Position numbers and translations under genes: made by a program
NCBI RefSeq assembly: GCF_004364335.1
Contig: NZ_SOCR01000004.1
Location: forward strand, 372,001 to 436,000
From: Pseudomonas graminis
Lineage (GTDB): Bacteria > Pseudomonadota > Gammaproteobacteria > Pseudomonadales > Pseudomonadaceae
Length of the DNA: 64,000 nucleotides
Direction of reading: 5' to 3'
Shown here: one piece after another, positions 1 to 8,565 of the stretch
Layout of the letters: each line of letters opens with the position of its first letter
Numbering within the stretch: the first letter of the stretch is position 1
The notes under the pieces: model-generated
Databases searched by the model: none
Seen by the model: the letters and a program-made list of their open reading frames with translations, nothing else
What the model was told of the DNA's origin: nothing

Positions 1-1
1 T

Positions 2-2758
2 TGGGATGGCACCTTTAAGCAGGCCTGGACCAACAACCCTGCGTGGGTCACCTACGGCATCTGCACGGTAGATCGCTTCGGACTTGGCAAGCGCATCAAG
101 CCGTACATGGTCGACAAGTGGGAGCTGTACCGGATCGCTCAGTATTGCGATCAACTGGTGTCGGACGGCATCGGCGGGCAGGAGCCCCGCTTTCTCTGCG
201 ACATGAACCTCCAGGGCAAGGCAGATGCCTGGACGCTGCTGCGCGACATCTCAGCGATTTACCGGGGCATGACTTATTGGGCGCAGGGCCAGCTCGTGAT
301 GCAGGCGGACATGCCGCGCGCGCAGGATTTCGACTACGTGTTCACCCGGGCGAACGTGATTGGCGGGGAAATGAACTACGGCAGCGCCTCCGCAAAGACA
401 CGCTACACCCGCGCAATCGTCAGCTACGACAACCCGGCCAACAACTACGACACCGACGTGACCGCCTATTCGGACTTGGCGCTGCAGCGTCGTTTCGACG
501 ACAGACCCACCGAGATCAGCGCGATCGGGTGCACCCGCGCCTCCGAAGCTCAGCGCCGCGGGAAGTGGGTGGTGATGAGCAACAACCAGGACCGGACCGT
601 CACGTTCAAGACCGGCATGGAGGGCGCGATACCGCTGCCGGGCTACATCATCCCGGTGGCCGACTCGCTGCTCGCCGGTCGCGAGGTTGGCGGCCGTATA
701 TCTGCCGCTGCTGGCCGCGTGGTGACGTTGGACCGGGACACGATGGCCAAGGCCGGCGACCGGCTGATCGTCAACCTGCCAAGCGGCCAAGCGCAAGCTC
801 GCACTGTGCAGTCGGTGAATGGTCGAGCGATCACGGTCACCACGGCGTACAGCCAAACCCCAGGCCCAGAGCTGCAGTGGGCGCTCGACGCCGACGATCT
901 GGCCATTCCGCTGTTCCGTGTTTTGAGCACCAAACGGACGACTGAAGGCGACTACGAGATCTCGGCGCTGCAATATGAGCCGAGCAAGTTTGCCTACATC
1001 GACACCGGCGCTCGCCTTGAGGAGCGGCCGATCAGTGTGATTCCGCTGACGGTCGTTCCGGCGCCGGCCAGCGTGACGCTGACCTCGACCACTGCGATCG
1101 CGCAGGGCCTGGCTGTCACCACCATGACGATCGCCTGGCCGGCGGTGAATGGCGCGGTGGGCTATGACGTCGAATGGCGAAAGGACAACGGCAATTGGAT
1201 CAAGGTGCAGCGCACCGGCGCAAACAGCGTCGATATCGCGGGCATCTATTCCGGCGCGTACCTGGCGCGCGTTCGGGCTGTCAGTGCCTACGACATTTCG
1301 TCGGTATGGCGCAGCTCGATCCTGACCCAGCTCAACGGGAAGGAGGGCCTGCCGCCGGCGGTGACATCGCTGACGGCTACCGCGCTGATCTTCGGCATAC
1401 ACCTCAAGTGGACTTTCCCACCAGGTGCGACAGATACCCAGCGCACGGAGATCTGGTACGGCCCGACCACGGACCTGGCTGCGGCCACCAAGCTCAGCGA
1501 CCTGGCTTACCCGCAGTCCGAGTACAACATGCAGGGCCTTCTGGCTGGCGTGACGTTCTTCTTCTGGGCGCGACTGGTCGACCGCACGGGCAACATCGGC
1601 CCGTGGTACCCGACCGGCCTCGGTGTGATGGGGCAGACGAGCTCCGAAGCCGGTCCGATCCTCGACATGATCGCGGGCCAGATCGGCGAGACTGAGCTGG
1701 GTCAGGATCTCCTGGCCAAGATCGAGAAGATCGACGACCTGCAGGACCAGATCGACGCGCTCGATGGCCTGTCCGCTTACAAGGGGGATCAGGCCTACCT
1801 CAGCGGTCAAATGGTTGTCGGCGGCGGAAGGATTTATCAGGCGACTCAGAACGTGCCGATCAATACCCCGCCGCCGAACATTGCTCACTGGCTGGATGTC
1901 GGCCAGGTCGTGCAGACGGCGAACGGACTGGCGCAGCAAGTCGCGAGCAACAAGGCCGACATCACCGAGCTCGACGGCGCGGTCACTGCGCAGGCCAGCA
2001 GTGTGCAGGCGCTCAGGGCATCGGTTCGCGATGACAATGGGGAGGGCGAGCTTGCTGATGCGCTGAAGGGCTGGAGCAGCACGGCCAGCATCGTCACGGA
2101 ATCGCAGGTGCGGGCGACCGAGAACGAGGCCACAGCCAGGACTGTGACGCAGCTAACCGCAACGGTTGGCGACAACGTTGCCCAAGTTACAGATCTCCGC
2201 CAGGTGGTGAGCAACAATCAGTCCTCGACCGCCACCGCTATTTCGCAGCTCTCGACAGCGGTGGGTAACAACGCTGCAGCTGTTCAGCAAACGAGCCAGG
2301 CCGTAACAACTTTGGATGGCAAGGTTTCAGCCTCATACACCGTGAAGCTCCAAGTCAACTCCAACGGACAGTATGTGATGGCAGGTATCGGAGTGGGCAT
2401 CGAGAACACCGGTGCCGGACTTCAAAGCCAAATCCTGATGTCGGCCGATCGCTTCGCCTTGGTGAACACGTTGGCAGGTGGGGCGATTTCGACCCCATTT
2501 GTGTCGCAGGGCGGCCAGCTGTTCCTGGGCCCAACCTTTATTCAGGATGGCACGATCACCAACGCCAAGATCGGCAGCTATATCAGCTCCACCAACTACA
2601 TTGCCGGTCAGAGCGGGTGGATTCTGAACAAGGACGGTACTCTCGAAATTAACGGTGCAGTAGCCGGCGGCGGGCGTCTGGTCATCACGAACCGTTCTGT
2701 GCGCGTCTATGACGCCAACAACGTGAAGCGCGTGCAATTGGGAGACCTTACTGAATGA
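2..2758 (+). CDS. Phage tail tip / host-specificity protein J (5' end missing)
   Basis: The reading frame is open from base 2, so the N-terminus lies outside the window and 918 codons are visible. It begins with the conserved NPAWVTYG stretch typical of lambda J-type tail tip proteins, which sit at the end of a long flexible tail and determine receptor binding. Two fibronectin-III-like repeats lie near visible residues 350-445 and 450-545. An Ala/Gln/Thr/Val-rich coiled region like phage tail DUF1983 follows (about 635-760), then a beta-rich C-terminus. The stop overlaps the next start (ATGA), as expected for a phage structural operon. The family is confident. Whether the particle is a temperate siphovirus or an F-type tailocin cannot be told from this part. 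Confidence 0.9.
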   Translation, partial: WDGTFKQAWTNNPAWVTYGICTVDRFGLGKRIKPYMVDKWELYRIAQYCDQLVSDGIGGQEPRFLCDMNLQGKADAWTLLRDISAIYRGMTYWAQGQLVMQADMPRAQDFDYVFTRANVIGGEMNYGSASAKTRYTRAIVSYDNPANNYDTDVTAYSDLALQRRFDDRPTEISAIGCTRASEAQRRGKWVVMSNNQDRTVTFKTGMEGAIPLPGYIIPVADSLLAGREVGGRISAAAGRVVTLDRDTMAKAGDRLIVNLPSGQAQARTVQSVNGRAITVTTAYSQTPGPELQWALDADDLAIPLFRVLSTKRTTEGDYEISALQYEPSKFAYIDTGARLEERPISVIPLTVVPAPASVTLTSTTAIAQGLAVTTMTIAWPAVNGAVGYDVEWRKDNGNWIKVQRTGANSVDIAGIYSGAYLARVRAVSAYDISSVWRSSILTQLNGKEGLPPAVTSLTATALIFGIHLKWTFPPGATDTQRTEIWYGPTTDLAAATKLSDLAYPQSEYNMQGLLAGVTFFFWARLVDRTGNIGPWYPTGLGVMGQTSSEAGPILDMIAGQIGETELGQDLLAKIEKIDDLQDQIDALDGLSAYKGDQAYLSGQMVVGGGRIYQATQNVPINTPPPNIAHWLDVGQVVQTANGLAQQVASNKADITELDGAVTAQASSVQALRASVRDDNGEGELADALKGWSSTASIVTESQVRATENEATARTVTQLTATVGDNVAQVTDLRQVVSNNQSSTATAISQLSTAVGNNAAAVQQTSQAVTTLDGKVSASYTVKLQVNSNGQYVMAGIGVGIENTGAGLQSQILMSADRFALVNTLAGGAISTPFVSQGGQLFLGPTFIQDGTITNAKIGSYISSTNYIAGQSGWILNKDGTLEINGAVAGGGRLVITNRSVRVYDANNVKRVQLGDLTE

Positions 2759-3147
2759 GTTTTGGGATGGAGGTTTTCGACGGTGCAGGCGCAAAGACGT
2801 TGGGGATGGACGACTTCACCATCCAACGCCTGGCCTCGTTCGTGGTGCCTGGGTCAAAGACCTCGGGCACCGGAGTGAGAACAGACAGCTTGGTTTACGA
2901 CATCCCGGGCTACAACCCGGCAACCTGCTTTGTGATGATCACCCCGCGGGTCTACGCAAACTACCCGCAGCCAGGTTACGACGACAATTGGGGATACACC
3001 CCAACGTACAAAGATCTGGGCGGCACTCAGATCGGCATCATCCGCTACATGAATTACCGGCAGCCCACCGGCGTTGGGGGTAACCAGCGAGACGCCTGGA
3101 TAGAGAAAACGGTGGAGTGCGTTGTTGAAGTTGTGAGGGTGATCTGA
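2755..3147 (+). CDS. Hypothetical phage tail-associated protein (130 aa)
   Basis: A small soluble protein directly after the tail tip gene. Its ATG overlaps the J stop by four bases and a GGGAG sequence precedes it, so translation is probably coupled. It is rich in aromatic, Gly and Pro residues in the middle (the PGYNPATC and QPGYDDNWGY stretches) with no signal peptide or membrane segment. I do not recognise a named family. Its place between J and the tail fibre suggests a minor structural or receptor-binding accessory protein. It is followed without a gap by another gene of the same kind. Confidence 0.7.
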   Translation: MSFGMEVFDGAGAKTLGMDDFTIQRLASFVVPGSKTSGTGVRTDSLVYDIPGYNPATCFVMITPRVYANYPQPGYDDNWGYTPTYKDLGGTQIGIIRYMNYRQPTGVGGNQRDAWIEKTVECVVEVVRVI

Positions 3148-3866
3148 TGGCGGACTATGGCCTTTCAGTAACCAACAACGGCGGCTCGGTCATCATCAGC
3201 AACACTTACAAGACCATGGTCTTTTCCGAGCGCGGATCATTCAGGATTACTTCCTCATTCACTGATAAAGGCGGGCAGGGCTCCTACGTATTTGCCAAGC
3301 CGATCCGAACTCAGGAACCGCCGCAGATTTTCTTCGGAAACTTGAACGGCGTTCACCCCAAGGTCAGCGTCTACCTCACGCTGCTGGGCGGTCCGGGTAA
3401 TTGGACGGGGTTTGTAGCGAACTCGGCTATCGGCGGTGGCAATCAACTGCAGAACACCTACGTCGAGTTCGTGGCGTGCAAGTACTCGGATTCCCCGAAT
3501 CAAAACCGCTTCGGCATGAACCAGTGGGACGCCAGCGGCAACATCATTTTTAACTCCGATGATCGGATCATCCGCTACACAAAGTTCGCGAAGAACTGGA
3601 GCTTCGTTACCGGCCAGACAGTCTTCACCTATCGCAGCAACCTGGCGTTGGACGCTGATGACTTTGTTTGCATATCCGCTTTCGACCGAGGCGTTACTTG
3701 GTTCATCGGATTCAACTTCGCCGGTATGACCATCCTCGACAATGGCGTGCCGGTGCTGGATATCACCGTCAACGTGCCCGGCGGAGGTAACTCTTACCCC
3801 TACGGCGCCAACACCAGCTTCTGCGTCCCGGTGTGTAAGTTTCCTGCCGCCAGGTATCACAACTGA
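3147..3866 (+). CDS. Hypothetical phage tail protein (239 aa)
   Basis: The start codon overlaps the last base of the previous stop codon. The protein is Gly-, Asn- and aromatic-rich and looks beta-structured, with a Gly/Tyr-rich C-terminus (PGGGNSYPYGAN). There is no signal peptide, membrane segment or recognisable catalytic motif. Such proteins between J and the side fibre in Pseudomonas prophages are usually unassigned structural components, and function here is inferred only from position. About 70 bases with no feature separate it from the tail fibre gene. Confidence 0.7.
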   Translation: MADYGLSVTNNGGSVIISNTYKTMVFSERGSFRITSSFTDKGGQGSYVFAKPIRTQEPPQIFFGNLNGVHPKVSVYLTLLGGPGNWTGFVANSAIGGGNQLQNTYVEFVACKYSDSPNQNRFGMNQWDASGNIIFNSDDRIIRYTKFAKNWSFVTGQTVFTYRSNLALDADDFVCISAFDRGVTWFIGFNFAGMTILDNGVPVLDITVNVPGGGNSYPYGANTSFCVPVCKFPAARYHN

Positions 3867-3938
3867 AATCACGGCCTTGAGGTCGCCGTCTCGGCAACTT
3901 TGCTCTGCGCTGAACACTAATTAATTTGGAGATATGTG

Positions 3939-4964
3939 ATGCCCTGGTACAAAGCCGGGACGGTTTCCGTCGGCCAAAATTCCAACGCTGTCACCGGCAG
4001 CAATACTTCGTTCATCGCCAACAGCCGGGTAGGGGACGCATTCCTCGGTCCGGACGGTCGCTGGTACGAAGTGACCAACATTGCCAGCGATACAGCGATG
4101 GCGATCTCCCCGAACTACCTTGGCGCCACAACCAACGCAGGCACCTACGCGGTGGCGCCGATGCAGGGTTACGTCAAAGACTCGGCCGACGCATTGCGAG
4201 CCCTCGTGAACCAGTTCGGCACGAAGCTCGCAGCTTTGGGCACCACCGGCAATTACGACACCTTGCCGGTGACGAAGGGCGGCACCGGGATGACAACGGC
4301 TGCAGGTGCATTGGCGGCGCTCGGCGCAGCTGGCTTAGGAGTGAACAATAATTCCGCGGGTACGTTTTTCTCTTCTGGTGAGCCGCCAGGAATCGCAAAC
4401 ATAAGTTCATCCGGGAAAGATGGGAGAACAGCATTACGTATTTCTAACGGCGCAAATGCCGGCGCGTCCTCCGTCATTACCTTTATCAGAGATGCGTCAT
4501 ATGCGATTCACTTCGGCCTGGATACCGACAACAAACTAAAAGTTGGCGGCTTCTCAATGGGGGCGGTTGCTCGCACCCTATACCACGAAGGAAACGCGGT
4601 CGGTACTGTCTCGCAATCCGGCGGGATTCCTACCGGTGCAATCGTCGAAGAAGGCACAAACGGCAACGGTACCTTCACGAAATACCTTAACGGCACGATG
4701 ATCTGCCGGCACGGGATCGCCTACCCGTCCTTGCCGCCGGGATCCGCGGCGGCAGCGGCGTGGTCCTTTCCGTCGCCGTTCACCGCCCAGCCCATCTGCG
4801 TTCCTGCCGCGGGGTCTGTAGGTGGCAATGGGGGGTTCCTAAACGCTGCCCAGGACAGCGCTGGTAGCGGGAGCAGCACGACAATTGCCGTCGGCAACTC
4901 ACACCCCTCAGCGACTGTCGGCACCCCGTATGTCCATGTAATCGCTATAGGCAGGTGGTTCTAA
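3939..4964 (+). CDS. Phage tail fibre protein
   Basis: The N-terminus (MPWYKAGTVSV, then GSNTSF, GDAFLGPDGRWYEV and the YVKDSADALRALVNQFG stretch) matches the conserved head of prophage tail fibre proteins that attach to the tail tip. It is followed by the TKGGTGMTTAAGALAALGA-type linker seen in many collagen-like fibres. The C-terminal half is Gly/Ser-rich and probably forms the receptor-binding tip. I chose the ATG at 3939, with GGAG seven bases upstream, over the GTG three bases earlier. The stop overlaps the next start (TAATG). The C-terminal tip is normally the variable, host-range-determining part. Confidence 0.85.
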   Translation: MPWYKAGTVSVGQNSNAVTGSNTSFIANSRVGDAFLGPDGRWYEVTNIASDTAMAISPNYLGATTNAGTYAVAPMQGYVKDSADALRALVNQFGTKLAALGTTGNYDTLPVTKGGTGMTTAAGALAALGAAGLGVNNNSAGTFFSSGEPPGIANISSSGKDGRTALRISNGANAGASSVITFIRDASYAIHFGLDTDNKLKVGGFSMGAVARTLYHEGNAVGTVSQSGGIPTGAIVEEGTNGNGTFTKYLNGTMICRHGIAYPSLPPGSAAAAAWSFPSPFTAQPICVPAAGSVGGNGGFLNAAQDSAGSGSSTTIAVGNSHPSATVGTPYVHVIAIGRWF

Positions 4965-5293
4965 TGATTATCAAGCTTTCCCCCCAGCGCCGAGACGACT
5001 TGCTGGAAGTCGTCAAAACCGGGCAGGTCCTGAATATCAACGGCGAAGAATTCGATTTCTCCGCGATTCCTGATGGTGCCACCTTACCGCGCTCTGCGAT
5101 CCATTCAGAGTGGTTCGCGGGCGACGTGGAAATGATCTCCGGTGATTTGGTGGTCACGCTGCTGTTTCCCAACCCGGCTAATTACAGCCCGGCGCAGGCA
5201 TTCCCGGTTGATCTGGTCGGCGTGCCGGACGGCCCAGTTGCATTCCCACAACCGCTTGCGGCTCCCCCAAGCCCAGAGGCATTCCCAGAATGA
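4964..5293 (+). CDS. Hypothetical phage protein next to the tail fibre (109 aa)
   Basis: It starts at an ATG overlapping the tail fibre stop codon and ends overlapping the following gene, so it is embedded in a coupled fibre cassette. The protein is acidic, with a Pro-rich tail (FPQPLAAPPSPEAFPE). No membrane segment or known motif is visible. Small genes in this place often help fold or attach the fibre, but nothing in the sequence proves that here. Confidence 0.65.
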   Translation: MIIKLSPQRRDDLLEVVKTGQVLNINGEEFDFSAIPDGATLPRSAIHSEWFAGDVEMISGDLVVTLLFPNPANYSPAQAFPVDLVGVPDGPVAFPQPLAAPPSPEAFPE

Positions 5294-5568
5294 GCAATAT
5301 CGACTGGTCCAAGCTCATCACCAAAGAGATGAAGGAAACGCAGCGGGTTATTGCGCTGATGGGCGAAGTGATCGCCGAGCAAATCAGGCGCAAGAAGATC
5401 GCCGACGATGCCATTCAGCCGCTTCAGGATGATCACGATACCGGTGACGCGGACGATGACGGCGAGGCGCTTCTGATCGCTTGGAAAAGATACCGTTCGG
5501 CGCTGGCAAAAATTCAGCTACAGCCCGGATACCCCACGACTGTCGACTGGCCAGTGCCTCCGACCTGA
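5290..5568 (+). CDS. Putative tail fibre assembly chaperone (92 aa)
   Basis: A short charged protein whose C-terminus (WKRYRSALAKIQ followed by TVDWPVPPT) resembles the conserved end of caudoviral tail fibre assembly proteins (Tfa-like), which typically read W..YR..L..I......WP. The middle is very acidic (DDHDTGDADDDGEA). Its ATG overlaps the previous stop, and an intrinsic terminator follows the gene, so it closes the fibre sub-operon. The assignment rests on the C-terminal pattern and on gene order, so it is a reasonable but not firm call. Confidence 0.6.
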   Translation: MSNIDWSKLITKEMKETQRVIALMGEVIAEQIRRKKIADDAIQPLQDDHDTGDADDDGEALLIAWKRYRSALAKIQLQPGYPTTVDWPVPPT

Positions 5569-5589
5569 GCACCCTGAGCTTTACCGCAA

Positions 5590-5614
5590 CCCGCCATCGA
5601 GCGGGATTTTTTTT
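5590..5614 (+). terminator. Intrinsic terminator after the fibre cassette
   Basis: A CCCGC stem, a six-base loop, GCGGG and a run of eight T lie immediately downstream of the fibre-assembly gene. The run ends just before the ribosome binding site of the cell wall hydrolase gene, so part of the readthrough may still feed lysis expression. Confidence 0.75.
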
Positions 5615-5629
5615 GCCTGGAGAAATGTG

Positions 5630-6055
5630 ATGACCGTGACCGAACAAGATCGCGATGTGCTGGCGCGCACGCTGTGGGGCGAAGCGCGAGGCGAGGGACT
5701 GGCCGGGATGGTGGCCGTGGCCTGGACGATCCGCAACCGCGTGGACGATGGCAAGGACAAGTCGTGGTGGGGCGAGGGCTACGCCGGCGTATGCCAGAAG
5801 CCGTACCAGTTCAGCTGCTGGAACCGCAACGACCCGAACTATCAGTTCCTGAGCGGCGCACGGGCGATTCCGTTCCGCGAGCTGGCGCAGTGCCGAATTG
5901 CTGCTGACCAGGTGATTGACGGCAAGGTGGCGGATCCCACCGGTGGGGCAACTCACTATTACGCGACCACCATGCCCAAGGCGCCGGACTGGGCGGCGAA
6001 GGCAAAGCGGACGCTGAAGCTAGGCAATCACGTTTTCTTCCGCGACGTCCCCTGA
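5630..6055 (+). CDS. SleB/CwlJ-like cell wall hydrolase (phage endolysin)
   Basis: The 141-residue protein has the Hydrolase_2 (SleB/CwlJ) pattern: LWGEARGEG near the N-terminus with the catalytic-type Glu, the MVAVAWTIRNRV helix, QFSCWN in the middle, and GATHYY ... P.W ... GNHVFFR at the C-terminus. Members cleave peptidoglycan, and in prophages of this type they act as the endolysin. No signal peptide is visible, so a holin or another export route would be needed. The ATG at 5630 has GGAG eight bases upstream and is preferred over the GTG three bases earlier. It follows the fibre terminator and precedes two further phage genes. Confidence 0.88.
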   Translation: MTVTEQDRDVLARTLWGEARGEGLAGMVAVAWTIRNRVDDGKDKSWWGEGYAGVCQKPYQFSCWNRNDPNYQFLSGARAIPFRELAQCRIAADQVIDGKVADPTGGATHYYATTMPKAPDWAAKAKRTLKLGNHVFFRDVP

Positions 6056-6065
6056 GGAGCGATCT

Positions 6066-6284
6066 GTGCAGACGACAACAAAAGAAGAGTCCTACGATCG
6101 CGCCATGCGCGTGACGCTGGCAGTAAAGGCGAACGGCGGCTCTGTCGCAATTCAGATCAAAACAGCCGACAGCTGGCTGACGTCCGACACGCTCTGGAAT
6201 GATGGGGCATATCCACTCAACATCCCGCGTGCGACGGTGCGCTTCGTGCCCGCGAACGGTGCTGCCTTCGAGGTGTTCGCATGA
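6066..6284 (+). CDS. Small hypothetical phage protein (72 aa)
   Basis: It starts at GTG 6066 with a good GAGGAG upstream that overlaps the endolysin stop region, and its stop overlaps the next start (ATGA). The protein is soluble and looks beta-rich (VTLAVKANGGSVAIQIK). It is not membrane-like, so it is unlikely to be the holin. The coupling suggests it works with the large SGNH-type tail protein that follows. Confidence 0.6.
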   Translation: MQTTTKEESYDRAMRVTLAVKANGGSVAIQIKTADSWLTSDTLWNDGAYPLNIPRATVRFVPANGAAFEVFA

Positions 6285-7534
6285 CCTTGCTCGCCGAGGC
6301 GCTGCCGACCCGCCGCCGCATCCGTCGTGGCTTAGGCTTGCTGGGCGACAGCTTCAGCGCGAACTGCCACACGATCGATCCGAAAGCCTTCGGTACCGAA
6401 GCGTATGGATACGCCGGCGCGATTGCGGCAAAGACGGGCCTGTTCCCGAGCTACCTGGACAATCAGGGCAAGGTAGGCGACCACTCGGGGCAGTTCATGC
6501 CACGGCTGCCGTCCTGCCTGACATCCGCGACTGCCGATTTGTGGATGCTGCTGTCGCGCACGAACGACAGCACGACGCCGGGCATGACGCTTGCCGACAG
6601 CAAGGCCAACGTGATGAAGGCCATCACGGCGTTCCAGAACACGCCCGGCAAGTACCTGATCGTGGGCACCGGTACTCCGCGCTTCGGCGCCAAGGCGCTG
6701 ACCGGTCAAGCGCTGGCGGACGCGATAGCCTACAAAGACTGGGTGCTGGGCTTCGTCCGGCAGTTCGTGCCTGTGGTCAATATCTGGGACGGTTTCACCG
6801 AGGACATGACTGTCGAAGGCCTGCACCCGAACCTGCTGGGCGCGGATTTCATCCAGTCGCGGTGTGTGCCGATCATCAACGCCAACTTTGAATTCTTCGG
6901 CGTACCGCTGCCGACCGATGCTGCCGACCTGTACTCGGCCATCCGCCCGTTCGGCTGCTTGAACCTGAACCCACTAATGACCGGCACCGGCGGTACCTTG
7001 CCGGCTGGCGTAAACGCCGTGGCCGGGTCGGTACTGGCTGATAGCTACAAAGCGGCAGGCTCGGGCTTGGCTGGCGTTACCACGCGCTGGTACAAAGAGC
7101 AGGGCCAGTACGGTGAAGTGCAGTGTATCGAGCTGAACGGCAACATGACGGCGGCAGGCGGCTATATCTACGTCCAGCCCTCGGCCAACGTCACATTGGA
7201 CAACCTGCTCGCGGGTGATTTGGTCGAGATGGTTTCAGCGGTGGAAATCGCTGGTACATCCCGGGCGATTCTTGGCTGGGAAGCCGAACTGATCTTCACG
7301 AAGCCAGTGTCGAGCACCTCCACCACCACCACCATCTACTACCGCTCGATGGACAAATACCAGGAGCCTTTCACGCTGCCGGCGAACTGGAGAGGTGCGC
7401 TGGAAACTCAGAGGGCCGCTGTTGACAAGACCGAAGCCGTCGTGAGTGCGCGGATGGGCCTGTACCTGGCCGCTGGCGTCAATCTGGATGGCGTGCGGGT
7501 GAAAGTCGGGCAGTTCGGGGTCAGGAAAGTCTAG
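6281..7534 (+). CDS. SGNH/GDSL-hydrolase-fold phage protein (417 aa)
   Basis: The N-terminal ~215 residues carry the SGNH layout: LGLLGDSFSAN with Ser24 (block I), RTND (block III-like) and EGLHPNLLG with His182 (block V). Residues ~216-417 are a Thr/Gly-rich beta domain that looks like a tail appendage. SGNH domains on phage tails are usually deacetylases or esterases acting on surface polysaccharides. The usual block V Asp three residues before the catalytic His is Glu179 here, so activity should be tested rather than assumed. The start overlaps the preceding stop, and a hairpin lies ~110 bases after the stop. There is no signal peptide. Confidence 0.75.
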   Translation: MTLLAEALPTRRRIRRGLGLLGDSFSANCHTIDPKAFGTEAYGYAGAIAAKTGLFPSYLDNQGKVGDHSGQFMPRLPSCLTSATADLWMLLSRTNDSTTPGMTLADSKANVMKAITAFQNTPGKYLIVGTGTPRFGAKALTGQALADAIAYKDWVLGFVRQFVPVVNIWDGFTEDMTVEGLHPNLLGADFIQSRCVPIINANFEFFGVPLPTDAADLYSAIRPFGCLNLNPLMTGTGGTLPAGVNAVAGSVLADSYKAAGSGLAGVTTRWYKEQGQYGEVQCIELNGNMTAAGGYIYVQPSANVTLDNLLAGDLVEMVSAVEIAGTSRAILGWEAELIFTKPVSSTSTTTTIYYRSMDKYQEPFTLPANWRGALETQRAAVDKTEAVVSARMGLYLAAGVNLDGVRVKVGQFGVRKV

Positions 7535-7643
7535 CGGAGCGCGCAAGTATGGAGCGGGAGCCCGCCAGATGGAGGTAAGCGGGTCTGCCGGGCTAGGCCT
7601 CGCGTTGATGAAGCCTTTCAACAGCGTAGATGACGTAGAACGC

Positions 7644-7671
7644 AAAAGCCCGGCGCTAGGCCGGGCTTCGG
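7644..7671 (-). terminator. Terminator between convergent phage operons
   Basis: A nine-base perfect stem (AAGCCCGGC / GCCGGGCTT) with a five-base loop. Read on the minus strand it runs into TTTT and begins just after the stop of the minus-strand membrane gene. Read on the plus strand it can still act as a weaker barrier behind the SGNH gene. Confidence 0.7.
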
Positions 7672-8169
7672 TCAGTGGGCATGCCTGCGTAACGGATGGA
7701 CATCCACTTTAGCAGCTGTCGTCATATAGACCGCAGAGGGTGAGGGAATGGATCTTAACCGATTGGCGAAAAGCCCCAACAACATGGCTACAGATGCCAG
7801 AACAAAGAACACCAAGAAGCATGCAGCGCCGGTTATCGGGTTGCGGAACATATACATCTTCATCGATTCGTCGATGATGCGGTCCTTTTCCTTGCCACCT
7901 TCAGAGGTCAAAGGGCGATTGAACAGCGTTCCACCTAGAATTACAGGAATGGCAAGGATGGTCATCAGCGGTAAAAAGCCCCAGCTGGTCGCAAATCGGT
8001 AGAAAAATGTAGCAGCGTCTTTGTCCTTCTCGCTGACGCCTTTCTTTTCGAAATATTCGACCAGCAGGCCAGCAGCGTTTTCCCTGTGGACGAGTGATCG
8101 ACGACGGCAAACAATCCAATAAACCACTATTAGCGCCGCGGAAGCGAACGTAATCAGGGTGTGGGTCAT
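7672..8169 (-). CDS. Hypothetical three-helix membrane protein (165 aa)
   Basis: The start is the ATG at 8169, preceded by a perfect AGGAGG. The frame stays open further upstream but would overlap the neighbouring gene. Hydrophobic segments lie near residues 4-20, 64-82 and 115-138 (last one starting ITGAACFLVFFVL), with a charged loop (EYFEKKGVSEKDKDAAT) between the first two. No family is recognised. It overlaps the upstream small membrane gene by four bases (ATGA), so the two are translationally coupled and opposed to the phage late genes. That pattern is typical of cargo (moron) or immunity-type genes carried at the end of a tail module. Confidence 0.65.
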   Translation of the reverse strand: MTHTLITFASAALIVVYWIVCRRRSLVHRENAAGLLVEYFEKKGVSEKDKDAATFFYRFATSWGFLPLMTILAIPVILGGTLFNRPLTSEGGKEKDRIIDESMKMYMFRNPITGAACFLVFFVLASVAMLLGLFANRLRSIPSPSAVYMTTAAKVDVHPLRRHAH

Positions 8170-8438
8170 TTTTTCGGTCCTCCTAAGATTTTCTTCGCGC
8201 CTTTCTTGGCAGACTTTCTGGCGTCTATGACACGCAGCGTCGCGTTTTTCTCCTTGGTGCTGATGCCGAGGTAGCGGCAAATCAGCCAAAAGAATGGTAA
8301 TAAAAAAACCAGTATCACGACAGTATCGGCCACGAACGGCGATTTTGCAGCAACAGTCGTATAGAGATTTGTAACCGAGTCGATTATGGATGCCACGCCA
8401 TCGACCCAAGACGAGGTTTCCTTTTCTGAGCTTGCCAT
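8166..8438 (-). CDS. Small single-pass membrane protein (90 aa)
   Basis: The ATG at 8438 has CGGAG four bases upstream. Residues ~37-57 (VADTVVILVFLLPFFWLICRY) form one clear transmembrane segment, followed by a strongly basic tail (KKGAKKILGGPKK). Basic cytoplasmic tails of this kind occur in holin-like and in membrane-disturbing small proteins, but no family could be named. The stop overlaps the start of the next membrane gene, so both products are probably made in fixed ratio. It lies downstream of the late genes on the opposite strand. Confidence 0.62.
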   Translation of the reverse strand: MASSEKETSSWVDGVASIIDSVTNLYTTVAAKSPFVADTVVILVFLLPFFWLICRYLGISTKEKNATLRVIDARKSAKKGAKKILGGPKK

Positions 8439-8565
8439 GCTACTCCGTTAGTAGGCTGATTCTGGGTTCTCGAGTGAGAAAGCAGTCGATCACCGGGTGA
8501 TTCTGGACATCTGCGGCGAAGGCCAGTTGGCTCCAAAGCCTGGCCGGGATATTCGGCGCGAGATC

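Noticed and set aside
251..1939. 562-residue open frame on the minus strand opposite the tail tip gene
   Set aside because: It is the mirror of a high-GC coding frame, lacks a ribosome binding site and its translation is Arg/Val-rich low-complexity sequence with no recognisable domain, while the plus strand carries clear tail tip motifs.
7672..8409. A single 245-residue minus-strand gene in this span
   Set aside because: The first 80 residues overlap the 90-residue membrane gene in another frame and have no start signal. AGGAGG precedes the ATG at 8169, so the real gene begins there.
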